64,000 nucleotides of DNA from Tomocerus qinae. Lineage: Eukaryota > Arthropoda > Collembola > Entomobryomorpha > Tomoceridae. Below, in pieces: positions 49,639-62,100 of the stretch (within the stretch, counting starts at the first letter, position 1; each line of letters begins with the position of its first letter). The notes beneath the pieces were generated by a model. The model ran no database searches and was not told where the DNA came from. It saw only the letters and a program-made list of their open reading frames with translations. The position numbers and the translations under genes were made by a program. The stretch lies in the NCBI GenBank assembly GCA_020055645.1, contig CM034548.1, positions 10,292,001 through 10,356,000 on the forward strand. Reading direction: 5' to 3'.

Positions 49639-51878
49639 ATGGAAGTTGCTTGTATACATTTTCCAAATACTGTCGAATCCGATATCGACTATGAAGATAC
49701 AATCCTATTAAGAAATCTTAACGAAAGCAATTTTACAGCGCCAGAGGTGAAAATATTGTTTTCCATATTTTAAATGCGTTTTTATTATAGTGTACATAAA
49801 TACGGAAAATATTTACTTCAAAATTGGATTTTAGCAATAACTCCGTAATTGAATTCTGTTCTAATTCATTAAACCTTAGTGTAAATATCCAGACTTCTAC
49901 TATTTGGAAGCAGACTTCCATTTAATTCCAGAATGGGCTGAAGCCATTTTGACAGCGGGAAATATTTTGGTAATTATATTTGCATTTTGCGGAAATGTTG
50001 CAGCTCTATTCGTACTCTGGAAATCAAAGTAAATTTTTTACGGTTTTTTTAATTTATTTAAATTTAAATTTGCTATTGAAATAAATTATTTTATTTAGAA
50101 ACTTCTAAACTATTTCGTAAGATTGTAAGCAGGAAATCAGAAAGATATTGCTGAGCAAAAGTAGCCATGTAATTTTTAAAATAAACGTTTTGGCAAATAG
50201 AATTTGGTTTGCATTTTCCTCAGTATTTAATGCTTAACTAACACTGAATCTATTCAAAAATTTATAGAACCTCAAAAAAATCCACAGTGCTATTTCTAGC
50301 CTCACTAGCTATAAGTGACCTGACTTTGGTTGCTACATCTCCTACAATTGACCTCGGATATATTACGGATATCTACCACTCCTGGGTGAAATATTATTTC
50401 ATTTTAACATAAAAATACTTTATGTGACAACGAAAGCTTTTTTCCATAATATTTAGCAAAGAAAATAACCCAACAATATTTTTTATTTCGTTAAAATAAA
50501 AAGAATTAAATTCTAAATTGATATCAGTAATACAAGAAAATCATTTACAAATAAAATTCATGGTGTTGAATTGTTTTCCTTAATTTTATTTAACTTTGAC
50601 TACATAAAAAGCATTGTTATGTAACTGCCTAATGCCTAAACAATACGACAACCGGCTCGTTGAACGAGTCTCTTTCTACTGCCTTCGTGTATTATATTTT
50701 GTAGCCATTTTTTTATCGTTCGGCTGTTAGCCTTTTATAGTTGCCCAAAATACCTTTTATTGGTTATAAATTATCGTCTAATATGAATTATGAAGTGTTT
50801 TAATTATGTATATGAATTTTTAGATTTTTGGAAGATTTCTTTGTAAAGCGATACCATTTATCCAAGTAATGGCGGTTACAATGAATTCATTCTGTCTTCT
50901 GGCGATTGCATTGGAACGATATTTGTCTGTCGTATGCGCTTTCAGACTGTCTGTTTTGACAGTTGAATGGCAAACCCGGCTTCCTTATATTTCAATTCTA
51001 ATAATGTGGCTTTTTTCCACCGGTAATTGTAATATGACAATAACTTACAAGTAAACATTGCATTAAATACTTAGACGTTAACTAGCTGCAAGCCATTATA
51101 CTAATTATTGATTGTATGTATTATTTAAGGCATCAGTCTTCCGAATATTTGGAGCTATGAACAGTACAGTTTTTGGACATATGCAAACAGAACGACCCGC
51201 CCTCGTAACGAAACGTGCGAAACTTACTATTTTTGCAGCAGAAGGCCAAAGTTTGACGAGTACAATGTTGTATTCTACATTACATTGGGAGTAATATTCT
51301 GTTCGCTATTAGCAGGATTTCTGTTTTGCTATCTGTCAATTCTCTGCTTCGTCAGATCTCATGGACAAGGTGAAAGCAAAGAAAATAATTACGTGACGCA
51401 TATTCGACATCGCCGAACAACCTATTTAGTTATTGGACTAATCTCTGTTTTTTCAATATGTCGAGTTCCAGTTTGGATGTTTAACATTTTTGTTAATGTA
51501 AAAAAAGTCCCACAATCAGTGTTTACTAAATCTTTATCATACTCGCTGCATTTACTGTCTAATTTCAACTGCGTTGTAGAACCATTCATCTATGCAATTT
51601 GGAACGACTCCTTAAGAACTGCAAATAGTCATGCCGCAAACTCTACTGCATCCGGGAACAGAGATGATCAATTTTCCTGTTGCTTGACGAAGGGTATTGC
51701 AAAATTATGTAAATCTGCTTGCTGTGGTAGATCTTGTGTTTGCAAAAATGCCAATGTATATGAACCCAACAGCCGAAATGATGAAACCCTTCGTAGTTAT
51801 CATTCAACTCAAAGGTACTTTATAAGTTCAAAAAATGAGTTCCCTGCCCTTAGTGTCCTTAGCTCTGAAAATACATGA
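49639..51878 (+). CDS. Class A (rhodopsin-like) G-protein-coupled receptor, peptide-receptor type, ligand unknown
   Basis: Five exons: 49639-49746, 49880-50028, 50268-50385, 50824-51022, 51130-51878. All are GT-AG and in phase, giving 440 residues. The 60-odd-residue extracellular N-terminus carries NES and NFT glycosylation sites. TM1 has GNILVIIFAFCGNVAALFVL. TM2 has LASLAISDLTLVAT. TM3 opens with FGRFLCKAIPF (disulphide Cys) and ends ALERYLSV, so ERY instead of DRY. ECL2 has NETCETYYFC. TM6 carries FSICRVPVW (variant CWxP). TM7 has NCVVEPFIYAIW, so Glu replaces the Asn of NPxxY. The tail has a cluster of cysteines (CC, C, CC, C, C) that could be palmitoylated. The overall pattern suggests a neuropeptide receptor, but I cannot assign a ligand. 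No signal peptide is evident. The start was chosen as the only in-phase ATG of an exon with a matching donor; an additional 5' exon is possible. Confidence 0.88.
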
Positions 51879-51887
51879 ATGTACTGA

Positions 51888-51893
51888 AATAAA
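51888..51893 (+). terminator. Possible proximal polyadenylation signal of the GPCR
   Basis: AATAAA begins 10 nt after the TGA stop. A second AATAAA lies at 52185-52190. Use of the first would give an unusually short 3' UTR. Confidence 0.3.
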
Positions 51894-52795
51894 CCATCGG
51901 AAATATTAAAACGGCTTGCTTTGCATTATTGTAAAAGTATTTATCGCTAGAGCTGTGTCGAGTAAAGTACTCCAGTACTATACTTTATACTATACATACT
52001 ACATAACTTATCTGTAGTGTAATACATTATGTGCTGCGTAGTGAATTTTGAATGAATAGTGAAGTATAGCACCTTGATCAAAAATAAATCATTTTAGTAA
52101 TAGTAATAATTATTGTAGTAATAAGCCTTCAGCAATATGGGATGTATTAAAATAGCTGCTAAAAGTTTACAAGTGTAGTAATGCAATAAAATTTATCATT
52201 TAATGCATCGGTTGTCAATTATAATTAGTCCATTTTTATTATTTATCAAAATCGTCGTGTTGAGACTTGAGACTTGAGATGAGACAAAATACTAGCTAAG
52301 CACCAAGCAACACAAGCTAAGGTACTGCACAAAGGACATGTTGTAGCCCCTGGAGACGATTCTAAGAACTAATAAATATCTTAAACAATTGAACGTACCA
52401 GGTAACCTATTATGTTTATTACTATTGTAGATATGTGTAAGCACGAAGGGAAAAATTAAAATGTGAAAGTAAGATTGCCGGCATTATTTGCTTGGGATTT
52501 CCACCAATGTTCAAAGCACCGGGCTGACTGGCTTCAGTTCGGCAAGTTCCTATCTGGCATGGTGATGTATCTTGAGTGTTATACACAGATATGTATTGTG
52601 GCTAGTCCTACTTTTACAATGTATAAAGCTACTTACAGGGCCGAATGTAACCGAAAGACAGGTAGAGGCATTTTAAGAAGATTGGAGACAGGGCAACCAT
52701 ATTTTTCGTTTAGTCGACCACGAGGCCACGTTTCGGTTACAGCAGAAGGTTTTCCAATAAATTTTGATCCGGATTGTCCGTAAAAGTCCATCAAA
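51894..52795. other. GPCR to RpL10a spacer: GPCR 3' UTR and RpL10a promoter
   Basis: This 0.9-kb spacer must hold the end of the GPCR transcript and the RpL10a promoter. An open frame at 52463-52783 (106 codons) has no domain I recognise and ends just before the RpL10a start. An exact 11-bp inverted repeat (TGTAACCGAAA at 52646-52656, its complement at 52731-52741) sits inside it. Confidence 0.5.
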
Positions 52796-54139
52796 ATGAG
52801 GTAATTTATTGTAACTAATTAGATTTTCATGCGTAAAATAACTTTTTGAAGCTTGCTTTATATTAATTTCAAAAATTGTTTTCAGTTCGAGTAAAATTAC
52901 GAAGGAGATGCTCTTTGAATGCGTCAATGCAGTCATTGCGAATTCAAATGAGAAGAAAAGGAAATTTGTGGAGACGGTAGAACTGCAAATTGGGCTGAAG
53001 AACTACGATCCCCAGAAGGATAAGCGTTTCAGCGGAACTGTAAAGTATGCACTCTTGATTTGACATGATGACCTGTACCCAGGGTCGTTAAAGAATTGGG
53101 GAGGTGATTTTTTAATTTAAAAAATCACCGATGTAGCTTTCGTAATATCTATGTGGTTAATATTGATATAAAAGCTATGGGTTATCAACTGCGGTGGTGA
53201 GTTGCCCTTTTTGGATGGCTCTGCTGTTTTTGAGTTCTGTGGCATTTAATATAATATACACTATTAAACTAACTATCATATTTTAGTTTTCTAATTTAGA
53301 CATTTGGAAATGCATAACATTTTCACTGTTTGGCTTATGGTCATTTATTTACTAATTGAATGTGGTGATTCTGTAGTGTTGTCATTTTGAATTTTTGATG
53401 CATGATACTAAAATCAATCGGAATACTCATATAAAACGCGTATTTAATTATTATTTTGTGTGTTGATTCAACTCTAATGAACAGATTGAAGCACATTCCA
53501 CGCCCCAAGATGAGTGTCTGTGTTCTCGGTGATCAACAGCATTGTGATGAAGCAAAGGCCAATAACGTACCTTGTATGGATGCTGAAGCCTTAAAGAAAA
53601 TGAATAAGAACAAGAAATTGGTCAAGAAATTAGGTAACTTGGATTGTTTAAGCTTTGATTTAATAATATTTCCAAAATGATAAATTGTGTTTCTATAAAT
53701 TAACATTTTAACTTGTAGCTAAGAAGTACGACGCTTTCTTGGCCAGTGAAGCTCTTATTAAGCAGATTCCTCGATTGTTGGGACCTGGACTCAACAAGGC
53801 TGGAAAGTTTCCCGTCCCATTGACCCACCAAGAATCTATGGTCCAAAAGATCGATGAAGTTAAGGGAACCATCAAATTTCAAATGAAGAAGGTAAATAAT
53901 TGTCACCTTAAATTTTGTAGTAAAGGGACTTTTTTTATTCACTTTGATTATTATTAATTTTGATTTAGGTGTTGTGTCTCTGTGTTGCCGTTGGACACGT
54001 GGCTATGACTCCTGAGGAATTAGCTCAAAATGTCCATATCTCCATCAATTTCCTTGTTTCGCTTTTGAAGAAACATTGGCAAAACGTCCGTTCTCTGACA
54101 ATTAAATCCACCATGGGACCACCCCAAAGATTGTATTAA
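52796..54139 (+). CDS. RpL10a: 60S ribosomal protein L10a (uL1)
   Basis: Component of the large ribosomal subunit L1 stalk. Five exons: 52796-52800, 52886-53044, 53485-53633, 53719-53891, 53969-54139. All are GT-AG and phase-consistent, giving 218 residues (human 217). The first exon codes only for Met and two bases of Ser, as is common in ribosomal protein genes. Family sequence is plain throughout: [85 protein letters not shown], and the end [12 protein letters not shown]. Introns 1, 3 and 4 are 77-85 nt; intron 2 is 440 nt. An AATAAA lies 33 nt after the stop. Confidence 0.98.
53103..53129 (+). repeat. Perfect 13-bp inverted repeat in RpL10a intron 2
   Basis: The arm GGTGATTTTTTAA at 53103-53115 pairs exactly with 53117-53129 around a single T. 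A box-C-like ATGATGA occurs about 35 nt upstream, but I found no matching box D (CTGA). Confidence 0.8.
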
Positions 54140-54171
54140 ATTGACTTTTATGTTTTATTATTGTCTTTTGT

Positions 54172-54177
54172 AATAAA
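54172..54177 (+). terminator. Polyadenylation signal of RpL10a
   Basis: AATAAA 33 nt after the TAA stop, the expected short 3' UTR for a ribosomal protein gene. Confidence 0.8.
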
Positions 54178-56113
54178 ACAGGAGTTAAACAATAAATCTT
54201 ATGAGGACATTTAGAACATATTCCAATATTTTTGTTTGTATTGCTGAACCATTCTTTAAAAATCATATATTATTTGGGTGTTTAGCAGCTTGATCACATT
54301 TTTCACATAGTATAGTACATACAGTAATAATTATTATAGCATTTTGAGTTTTTTTATTCATACAATGTATCAAAGCATTAAGATTAATATTATATTAAGT
54401 AAGAACATGAAATGCATCATTGCTAGGCCGTTATCACTTTTTAAAATTATACTTTTCATAAGAAAATAATACAAGTTCAGTTTTATTGCATTTTTGTAAG
54501 TATCTTGTGAATCTAAGAGTATGGATTTACCTGCTACGACCATTTTACAATGCATATCTCTTTGTCTGCTGTTTAAATTAATCGTAGTTAAATATATTGT
54601 TCATGCTATGAGTTTAATTAAATAGGACGCAGTTTCGTTTACAATTTTGCAACTGTCCATCATAATAAAATTGCAGCAATGCATCTTCACATTTGAATAC
54701 TTCTGGACACATAATTACAAACTAATAGGGATCGCAATTAATATTTAATGTTCTCAAGTATCATTGACATCATAAGTAACCCTCATTAGCATAAGCCACT
54801 TATCCCTAACTAAAAGTCCATGCATTTCTAGTATTCATTGTTTAGTAGTAAGGTTTATCTGTATAGTAGTGCATAGTGGTGTGTGGTGAAGATTGAGGAT
54901 GCGGAGGTATAAAAATAAGCAAGGGATTGCGCGTGTGTTCTGTTCTAAGTTGGTGAGATGAAGTAGCTGAGCAAAAATAGGCAATGGTAATTCAAGACAT
55001 AAGAAATTTTTGCCGGGGTTCTCACGAGTATCACCTGCTTCGTGCGCTGCGGCTTATTTACTTATTCCTTCACACTAAAATTTGAAGTTAATTTCTCTAG
55101 GTACTTAATCTTTAGTAGCTCCTTTAGGTAGTTAAGTAATCGATAATTATTAAAATTACACAATAGTCATCTGAAGCCCAGCTGTAATAAATATTCCGTG
55201 ATTATATTTATAGTAGCAAATTTCATCTTGCAGAATAAATCTGTGCTATTCTCTGTACAATCATATTAAAAAGGTACTTCCACTTTCAGTCTCATCAAAT
55301 AGTAAACTCTGAAAACGGGACTATAAATGTATACTTAATAAATATTACTAGTAGATATACGTCCTTTTCTGCATATTTTAGTAAATATATTATAGAAGAG
55401 TCGTTTATAGTGATCTCCAATCATCAGTTTTTGTTTGTCATATTTTAATTACATAGGGAGGAGGATCATAGTTTGTAAAAAGGAGCAATTGGGCAATCAG
55501 ACAATAATAATACATCGATAAATGTTAATGATTTACGTGCTATTATACGCCAAGGTTTATACAATCAGGTAGATAAGAACAAAGTTCAAAAAGTAACAGA
55601 GACAATAAATAATCTTCCATTTGAGTTATGCACAATCTACAAAGACTTATATGATAAACAGTAAAATTACAATTTAATCTTGTGTATAGGAATGTGTGTG
55701 TAAGTGTGACATGTATTCATTGCCTCATTATAAGCTATTTAGTACGCCTCTTCACAATCCGACAATACTGAAATCCTCAATCATAAACTAAACACTTCTT
55801 AACCATCTTCCGTTGAGATCATCAAAAACTCCGTAACTGAGATAAATATTCAAATTCTGATAATCAAGTTCTCTGATGTTTGTTTTTTCAAAACGAAAGT
55901 CGACACTGTCAAGTCGCAGGATGTCATTTAATTATTCGTCTGCTGATACCAAATATTTCTGGGACAATCGCCACAGCAATTAACACCAACTTTTGGAAAT
56001 ATTTTCATCGTTACCATTGAATTTTAATTGACGAGTGAGCAAGTTAGCCCTTAATTTTGCTGGGAATATTTCACAGTTGACAGAGTCGGTGACCAACCTT
56101 TAAAAAATCAACA
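54178..56113. other. Spacer between RpL10a and the gene starting at 56114
   Basis: AT-rich DNA. The right end (about 55850-56113) presumably holds the promoter and 5' UTR of the next gene. A start-less open frame at 55479-55664 is described separately. Nothing else is recognised. Confidence 0.5.
55479..55664 (+). other. Start-less open reading frame with protein-like composition
   Basis: An open stretch of 61 codons followed by TAA, bounded upstream by TAA at 55476. It contains no in-frame ATG. The translation includes INVNDLRAIIRQGLYNQVDK and ends KDLYDKQ. It is a mixed charged/hydrophobic sequence, unlike the Tyr/Phe/Ile-rich noise around it. It could be a terminal exon, a decayed element fragment or chance. 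I do not recognise it. Confidence 0.2.
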
Positions 56114-59100
56114 ATGAGACGAACTGATGCTGCATATCGAGAGAAAACGGACAGTTCTTGGAGTAAGTTTTTGATTTTTTACATTGTTGTGTTTAAGTAA
56201 TATTATGTGTTTATCAATGTTATTATACAATATTGTAATTAATTACAACATTCACGGATTTACTCCCCCACCGGCAGCCTACTCTAATAACAAATAGTTG
56301 GGCTAAGTACTTTCCATTTTCATGTTTATTAGGGACCTATCACCTAAACAAACAGAACAAGGTCAGTTGCCTACAAAACGATTTTTGAAAACAGTATCTT
56401 ATCTATAGGCATCCCCTTATTATAATATAAATAAGTCATATCTATATACATATACTATTATATGGTATAAAAGTTTAGAATATTACATAAACATTCTTAT
56501 TTAGCTATACTGCAGTTACTGCACTGTCCTGCGAATGCTTTTAGTAATTAGCCTTTTAGTAACTGTTCAGAAAGTGGAACATAGACAATAATAGACTTTT
56601 ATTTACTTTTGTAATTTAATAAAAGAAGCTTTCTTGTCTTGGTCTGCAATATTTTTAAAATGCTTCAAATAGATCTGGCCTTTTGAAGAGAATATTTTTA
56701 TCATTTAGTTTACTACAGAAATACTTCGATTATAAATAAATTGCCTTTAATATTTTTCATAATTTAAAAAAGAATAGCCTGAGAATATTATTTATTAATA
56801 GGTTAGTAGTTTAGTTTTAGTTATGTAAAAATAAAATCCAGTATCCTAATTACTTGATTGTATTATAATGTCGGTGCATAGCTTTGGTCATTTATTTATG
56901 AAGTGCTCTTCTTTGCTGTGCTGCCAGAATTATGATTTCATGCATTAATGGTAGCATTTTTTGTCATACCGTTCTATTTTACAGTATTTAGTTAACAGTT
57001 TCTGTAAGCGTACATTTTCATTTTAGTCGTTTGAGCAACTCCACCAGTTATAGTTATGATACAGACAAAAGCGTATAGTAACCGGAGTATTTTAATAAAA
57101 TACCCCGGAAATTAAATTCAGTGGAAATGTAACCAAGGCAAGAACATTTGCCATTGTGCGACTTGCAATAAGATAGAATTATTCTCAATCAATGCAGAGA
57201 TATATAGAACACAAAATGAACAAAACAGAGAATAGAGACTGTAGAATATAATAGTCCATTTCATAGTCATTTGGCTTGCTGTAGTAGAATGCTATGCCAT
57301 TCATGCTTGATGACGCGTGTCATTATTCTATCTATTTATGTTTTCTAGGCATCTTGTATGTTTAAATGTATGCGTAATGCGTATCTATAACAGTAACTAG
57401 ATGATAATTTAAGGCTTCAATACTCATTGGCAATTAGCATATAGTGTAACAATATTATCAATAAGCAGAGGCTTCAAAAGAAGTAATGGAAATATTAATT
57501 TTACACAAGGAAAGTTTCGACAAAGAATAAAATGAACAAGAACATTGTGTTTTGTTAACCATGCATCTGGAACCTTTTAACATCCAGAGTAAAATAACAC
57601 CGGGAATATCCACCCCCTTTGTTTTTTATGGATTTAGTATAGCTTCGCCCCCATCTAAAAGATTTCTAGACCCCTGACAAAATTTCCAGATTTTTGCCCA
57701 CCGTTTCACTAATGTCCTAAATCTTCTAATATATGTTTGTCAAATAGGCAGAGTTTCAAAAATATCCTGGTTTCCTGATACATGTTGATGTTGGCAATCG
57801 TTAAGAACTTGGATTAAATTAGTAAGACATCGTAGCTATCTCTTAACGTAGGTATCCCTTAATTAAAAGTAAGATATCGTGCTATCCCTTAACGTAGGTA
57901 TCCCTTAATTAAATTAGTAAGATATCGTATCTATCCCTTAACGTAGGTATCCCTTAATTAAATTAGAAAGATATCGTAGCTATCCCTTAACGTAGGTATC
58001 CCTTAATTAAATTAGTAAGATATCGTAGCTATCCCTTAACGTAGTTATCCCTTAATTAAATTAGTAAGATATCGTAGTTATCCCTTAACTTCGATGTACC
58101 GGATGACGAACAGTGCAAATGGAATTTTGCCATTTTGCTATTTAAATATATCTTCACTTATCAGCTACACACAATTCAATCACGATTTGAATAGTGAGTT
58201 ATCCCACTAAAGTTCTTTTTCCGTTAGGTTTGTTTGTGTCGTAAATGCCATTATTGGTTAGGCATGACTACCCTAAACATGATTTTAAAAATGGAGTGAA
58301 CAATTTGAAGTCCAGACTATAATTACAGGATAAATACATGAAAAAATACCAATCGACGAACATTCTCGGATTACTACATGTTTAAAGGAGCTGACATTGC
58401 AATGTCCGTGAACCGAGATAGAAGGGAAAATGATTAATTACAATATGGCAATTAAACATGTCAAGTAAAGATAAAGAAAAATGTAGCGTGCAAAGCACTC
58501 TTAATGGAACGTCACTTAACATTTATGATTTTAATTGTGAAAATATCTCGCTGAAATCTGTATGTGTCCATATGTCCATACCAGACATCAACTTTTGCCC
58601 AATTTATAATGATTTTCTGACCGTGTTACTAATACAGACAGCATTTCCTCTCTTAGTAGTAAATGTTGAGTAATAGCGTGCATGTGCATGTAAATTGGTA
58701 GTATACTATCTCCGCTTCATTGTAATGACTATGTAGAAAGTGCCATTATTTGGATATTTTACAACAGATAAATATGAAGATGTATAACATAATTAATTAT
58801 TCATTAACTAGATTCCTATAAAATCTTATCTACTATAGTCAGTTAGCATATCTCTGACATATAAACATTTCTGGGAAAAACGGCGTGGCTTTTATGTAAC
58901 AACTCAGTCATTAAAACTCGATCTTCTCTTGCTACTTGTCTGCTTTGAATATGTCCAGATAATTTTATTTTCCATGCATAAATCAGTAAGCAATAAGCAT
59001 AGTACCTAATGCCATAATATTATATAGTGTTGTGAATCATAGTGAATCGCTGAAGTGGCAGAGTTGTCTTGGTGTCCCTCTTCATTATCTCATTTGATTC

Positions 59101-62100
59101 ATTCTTCTCCGTCTCCACAAACATAACTCTGTATCTCGGGTTTCGAATTAATGACAAGGCATCCCTTCTTAGGCTACACATTTCTTCCTTTCTTTGTCGA
59201 GTCAGCATTGCTCATTCTCACAATATAATCAAGAGTTAGCAAGGCTAGAGGTATTTATGATTTTGCGAGTGGCTCCGATTACGTCTGTCTTGCATAATAT
59301 TCTTCTTATTATAATAATACGCACTATGTCCTTTACTACGAAGAACATCCTATCTGTTTGCTTGCTCAAAAAAATTGTACGATGAGTATTTTGAATGTAG
59401 TACACACAGGACATCACTTAGAGCCATAGTATTATTTACATGTACATATACATACGTGTAAAACATTCTTTCATCATATTTATAGTTTGCTTATGTCTAC
59501 TTATTAAAAATATAAATTATATCATTTTAATTATGTACTTATAATGTCTGCTATGCTGTAAATTCCTAATTCACAACACATACATGTTCATATAGCTAAT
59601 TTGTCGTTTTATAGACTTTTCGTATATGTCTCAGGCAAAACTAACAGCTAGTCTGGTAAAATTGGTGACTGTTATCATCATATAAAACAAGTTTACATTA
59701 CTACTTCCAGATAGAATTAGTACAGAGTGACAGTAAAGTTGATCTAATAAAAGATAATTTGACTAGGTTAAAAGATCATACATAAACCAGTACCATACTA
59801 TCGACATTCAGATAAATGCTATTAAATGTTTTGTAATCGGCATTGTCCATCATGATATCATTATAATTGATAATTGGCAGTCAAAGTTTGCATCCTGGTC
59901 CTTAAACTGCCAATATCTTAATGATACGAAAAAATTTAAAAAATACAGCTGGTTAAATGATTTGGTTGAGACGAGCTATGTAAAGCAACTATCAATCATC
60001 TATGGATAAATTTTGTTTCTACAAAGCAAATATTTATTGGTCTCCATAGATTTATTTATAAAATTACTAAAATTAATCTTGTTACATCTAAAATCTAAAG
60101 TCCAAGGATTCATAGTAGATTTTAGAAACCAGAACCTTTTAAATTATGGTAAACAAAGAATGAATTTAACATGCTTAAGATATTGCTTCTAAGAATATTT
60201 GTAATTCTTACAATAATAACAGTTCTCTGATTCCTAACCAAATAACATCGCTTGTCTATCTGGAAATAGGGTTAAAATTGACATCATCGATAAGGTACAT
60301 TTTATGGTCATAATATTTCACCACAACCACGCCAAGGTGTAGCCAGTCAAAGTCTTTGTCTGCCGAATGCTCTGCACTGCCTGCGACTTATGTACTTAGG
60401 CTGTACATTAAATGGAGAGTGTTATACATTTCAGTACGTTTTATCAGTTAACCAAAGTCCCTGATAACTTTTTATGCACTTGTAATGAAAGACTGATATA
60501 TTTACATTACATTGATCTCGACTATGACTAAACTAAGAGCTATTACAACATACAGGACGAGAAATCACCAGAGTCTGTAGTTCTAGTGTAATGAATTATA
60601 CTCTGCATTGCATATAGTGCACGTGTTATTAGTTCTGCCACTTTTTTCACGACACATCTCACAAGACAACGCATTGCATATTATGATAGTTAGATTTTTA
60701 ATGCTGAAGTAGCACCTTTTCGTAGCCATCTCAGATCACAATGTCTCAGTCCTACTCTTATCGTACCTAAATCATATCTTTCCATCTAATTCCCTGTCAG
60801 AGAAATCCCAGTGATTTAGTCTGCACTCGGCTGTCTTTGGACAATTACTTTTCTCTTGTGGTTATTCCAGCTACTTCTTAACATCCATCACATCTGCTGT
60901 CAATGTGCCAATATTTACCAAATCCAATATCATATTCAATTTGAAATTATATTGGGAGCAAGTGAGTGAAGCTCTGTGCACGCTGTTGATTGCATTATAC
61001 CGGGTTTTGGAGGGAGAGTAGTTGATATCTGTCTCCCATTAAAAGTAAATTAAATCAGGAAGGAGTTATAAGCCGATTCTCATACACCGCAAGTAATCCA
61101 CAATTAATACATCAAACAGCTTTGCGACAGGGTTTAGTTAATTTCCAAAAAAATAAAAGATTAAGACGAAACCGGGATATTCCTTTTCATTCTTAATCAG
61201 TTATTAGCTAAGCTAATAAGCTATAAATTTTTTATCCAATTAGATAGAATAGCAAGTGCCCAAATTGATTGCCCTACCTGTACAAACGTGTATGTCATTT
61301 ATGTACGAAACTCTTGTTTATCATTTTCCGGTTTCATGAATCATAGCACAAATTTTCCTTGATTAAACAATTAATCGTTTAAATAGTTATATTTACCTTG
61401 TAACCTATTTTTACTGTTTACATTTTTGTAAAGCAATTGAGGAGTTCTATCGAAACAAACTGATAAGCGTTTAATTTAATTCATCTATGGAATTTTAGTC
61501 CAAGTGTTTTACCGCCACTCGAACGAAAATGAAATATTTGGCGATAGTATTATGTAGAACAATTATGTCTTTCTGTTTCATTATGAATGATTCTTGGGGG
61601 CTAATTGAGGTAATTATCTATCAATAAGATAAGAGAAGGAAAAAATGAAAAAAAAACTATCCAGGTAGACAATAAATTATCTATTACTTTGTTTAGAGGC
61701 TTCAATATTGATGTCTGTAGAGTCAGTAATAAACATATATTATTGCTATCATATCAACGAATGCAAACAAGATAGACGCTGATAACTGTGATAACAAAAA
61801 AGCAGACTAGTCTGACTACCTATTTACTTCCCTTTTCTCAGTACTACAGATAATGACTGCATATCTACCTATATACAATGGCTACATGGGCGAATATTTT
61901 ATAGTTATACTGTAAATATTTGTAATAATATATTTTACAGAAATAGTTATTGAAGAGATCCTCAAACTAATCATATTGTTATTATTGATATATTGATGTG
62001 TTAATTAATAAACAGAGATATTTGAGGGCGTGAGGCAAGGGAAGGCCGATTCCACTTGGGTGCCACCTTTAATGACAAAGTAATTAGGTTTCTGATTCTG

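Noticed and set aside
52463-52783. 106-codon open frame just upstream of RpL10a
   Set aside because: No domain recognised; it overlaps the expected RpL10a promoter/5' UTR and contains the inverted repeat. More likely non-coding.
53060-53140. C/D-box snoRNA in RpL10a intron 2
   Set aside because: A box C is present but no box D (CTGA) at a suitable distance.
58458-58673. 71-codon frame beginning MSSKDKEKC
   Set aside because: Start looks reasonable, but the rest is unremarkable with no splice partners in phase or homology I know.
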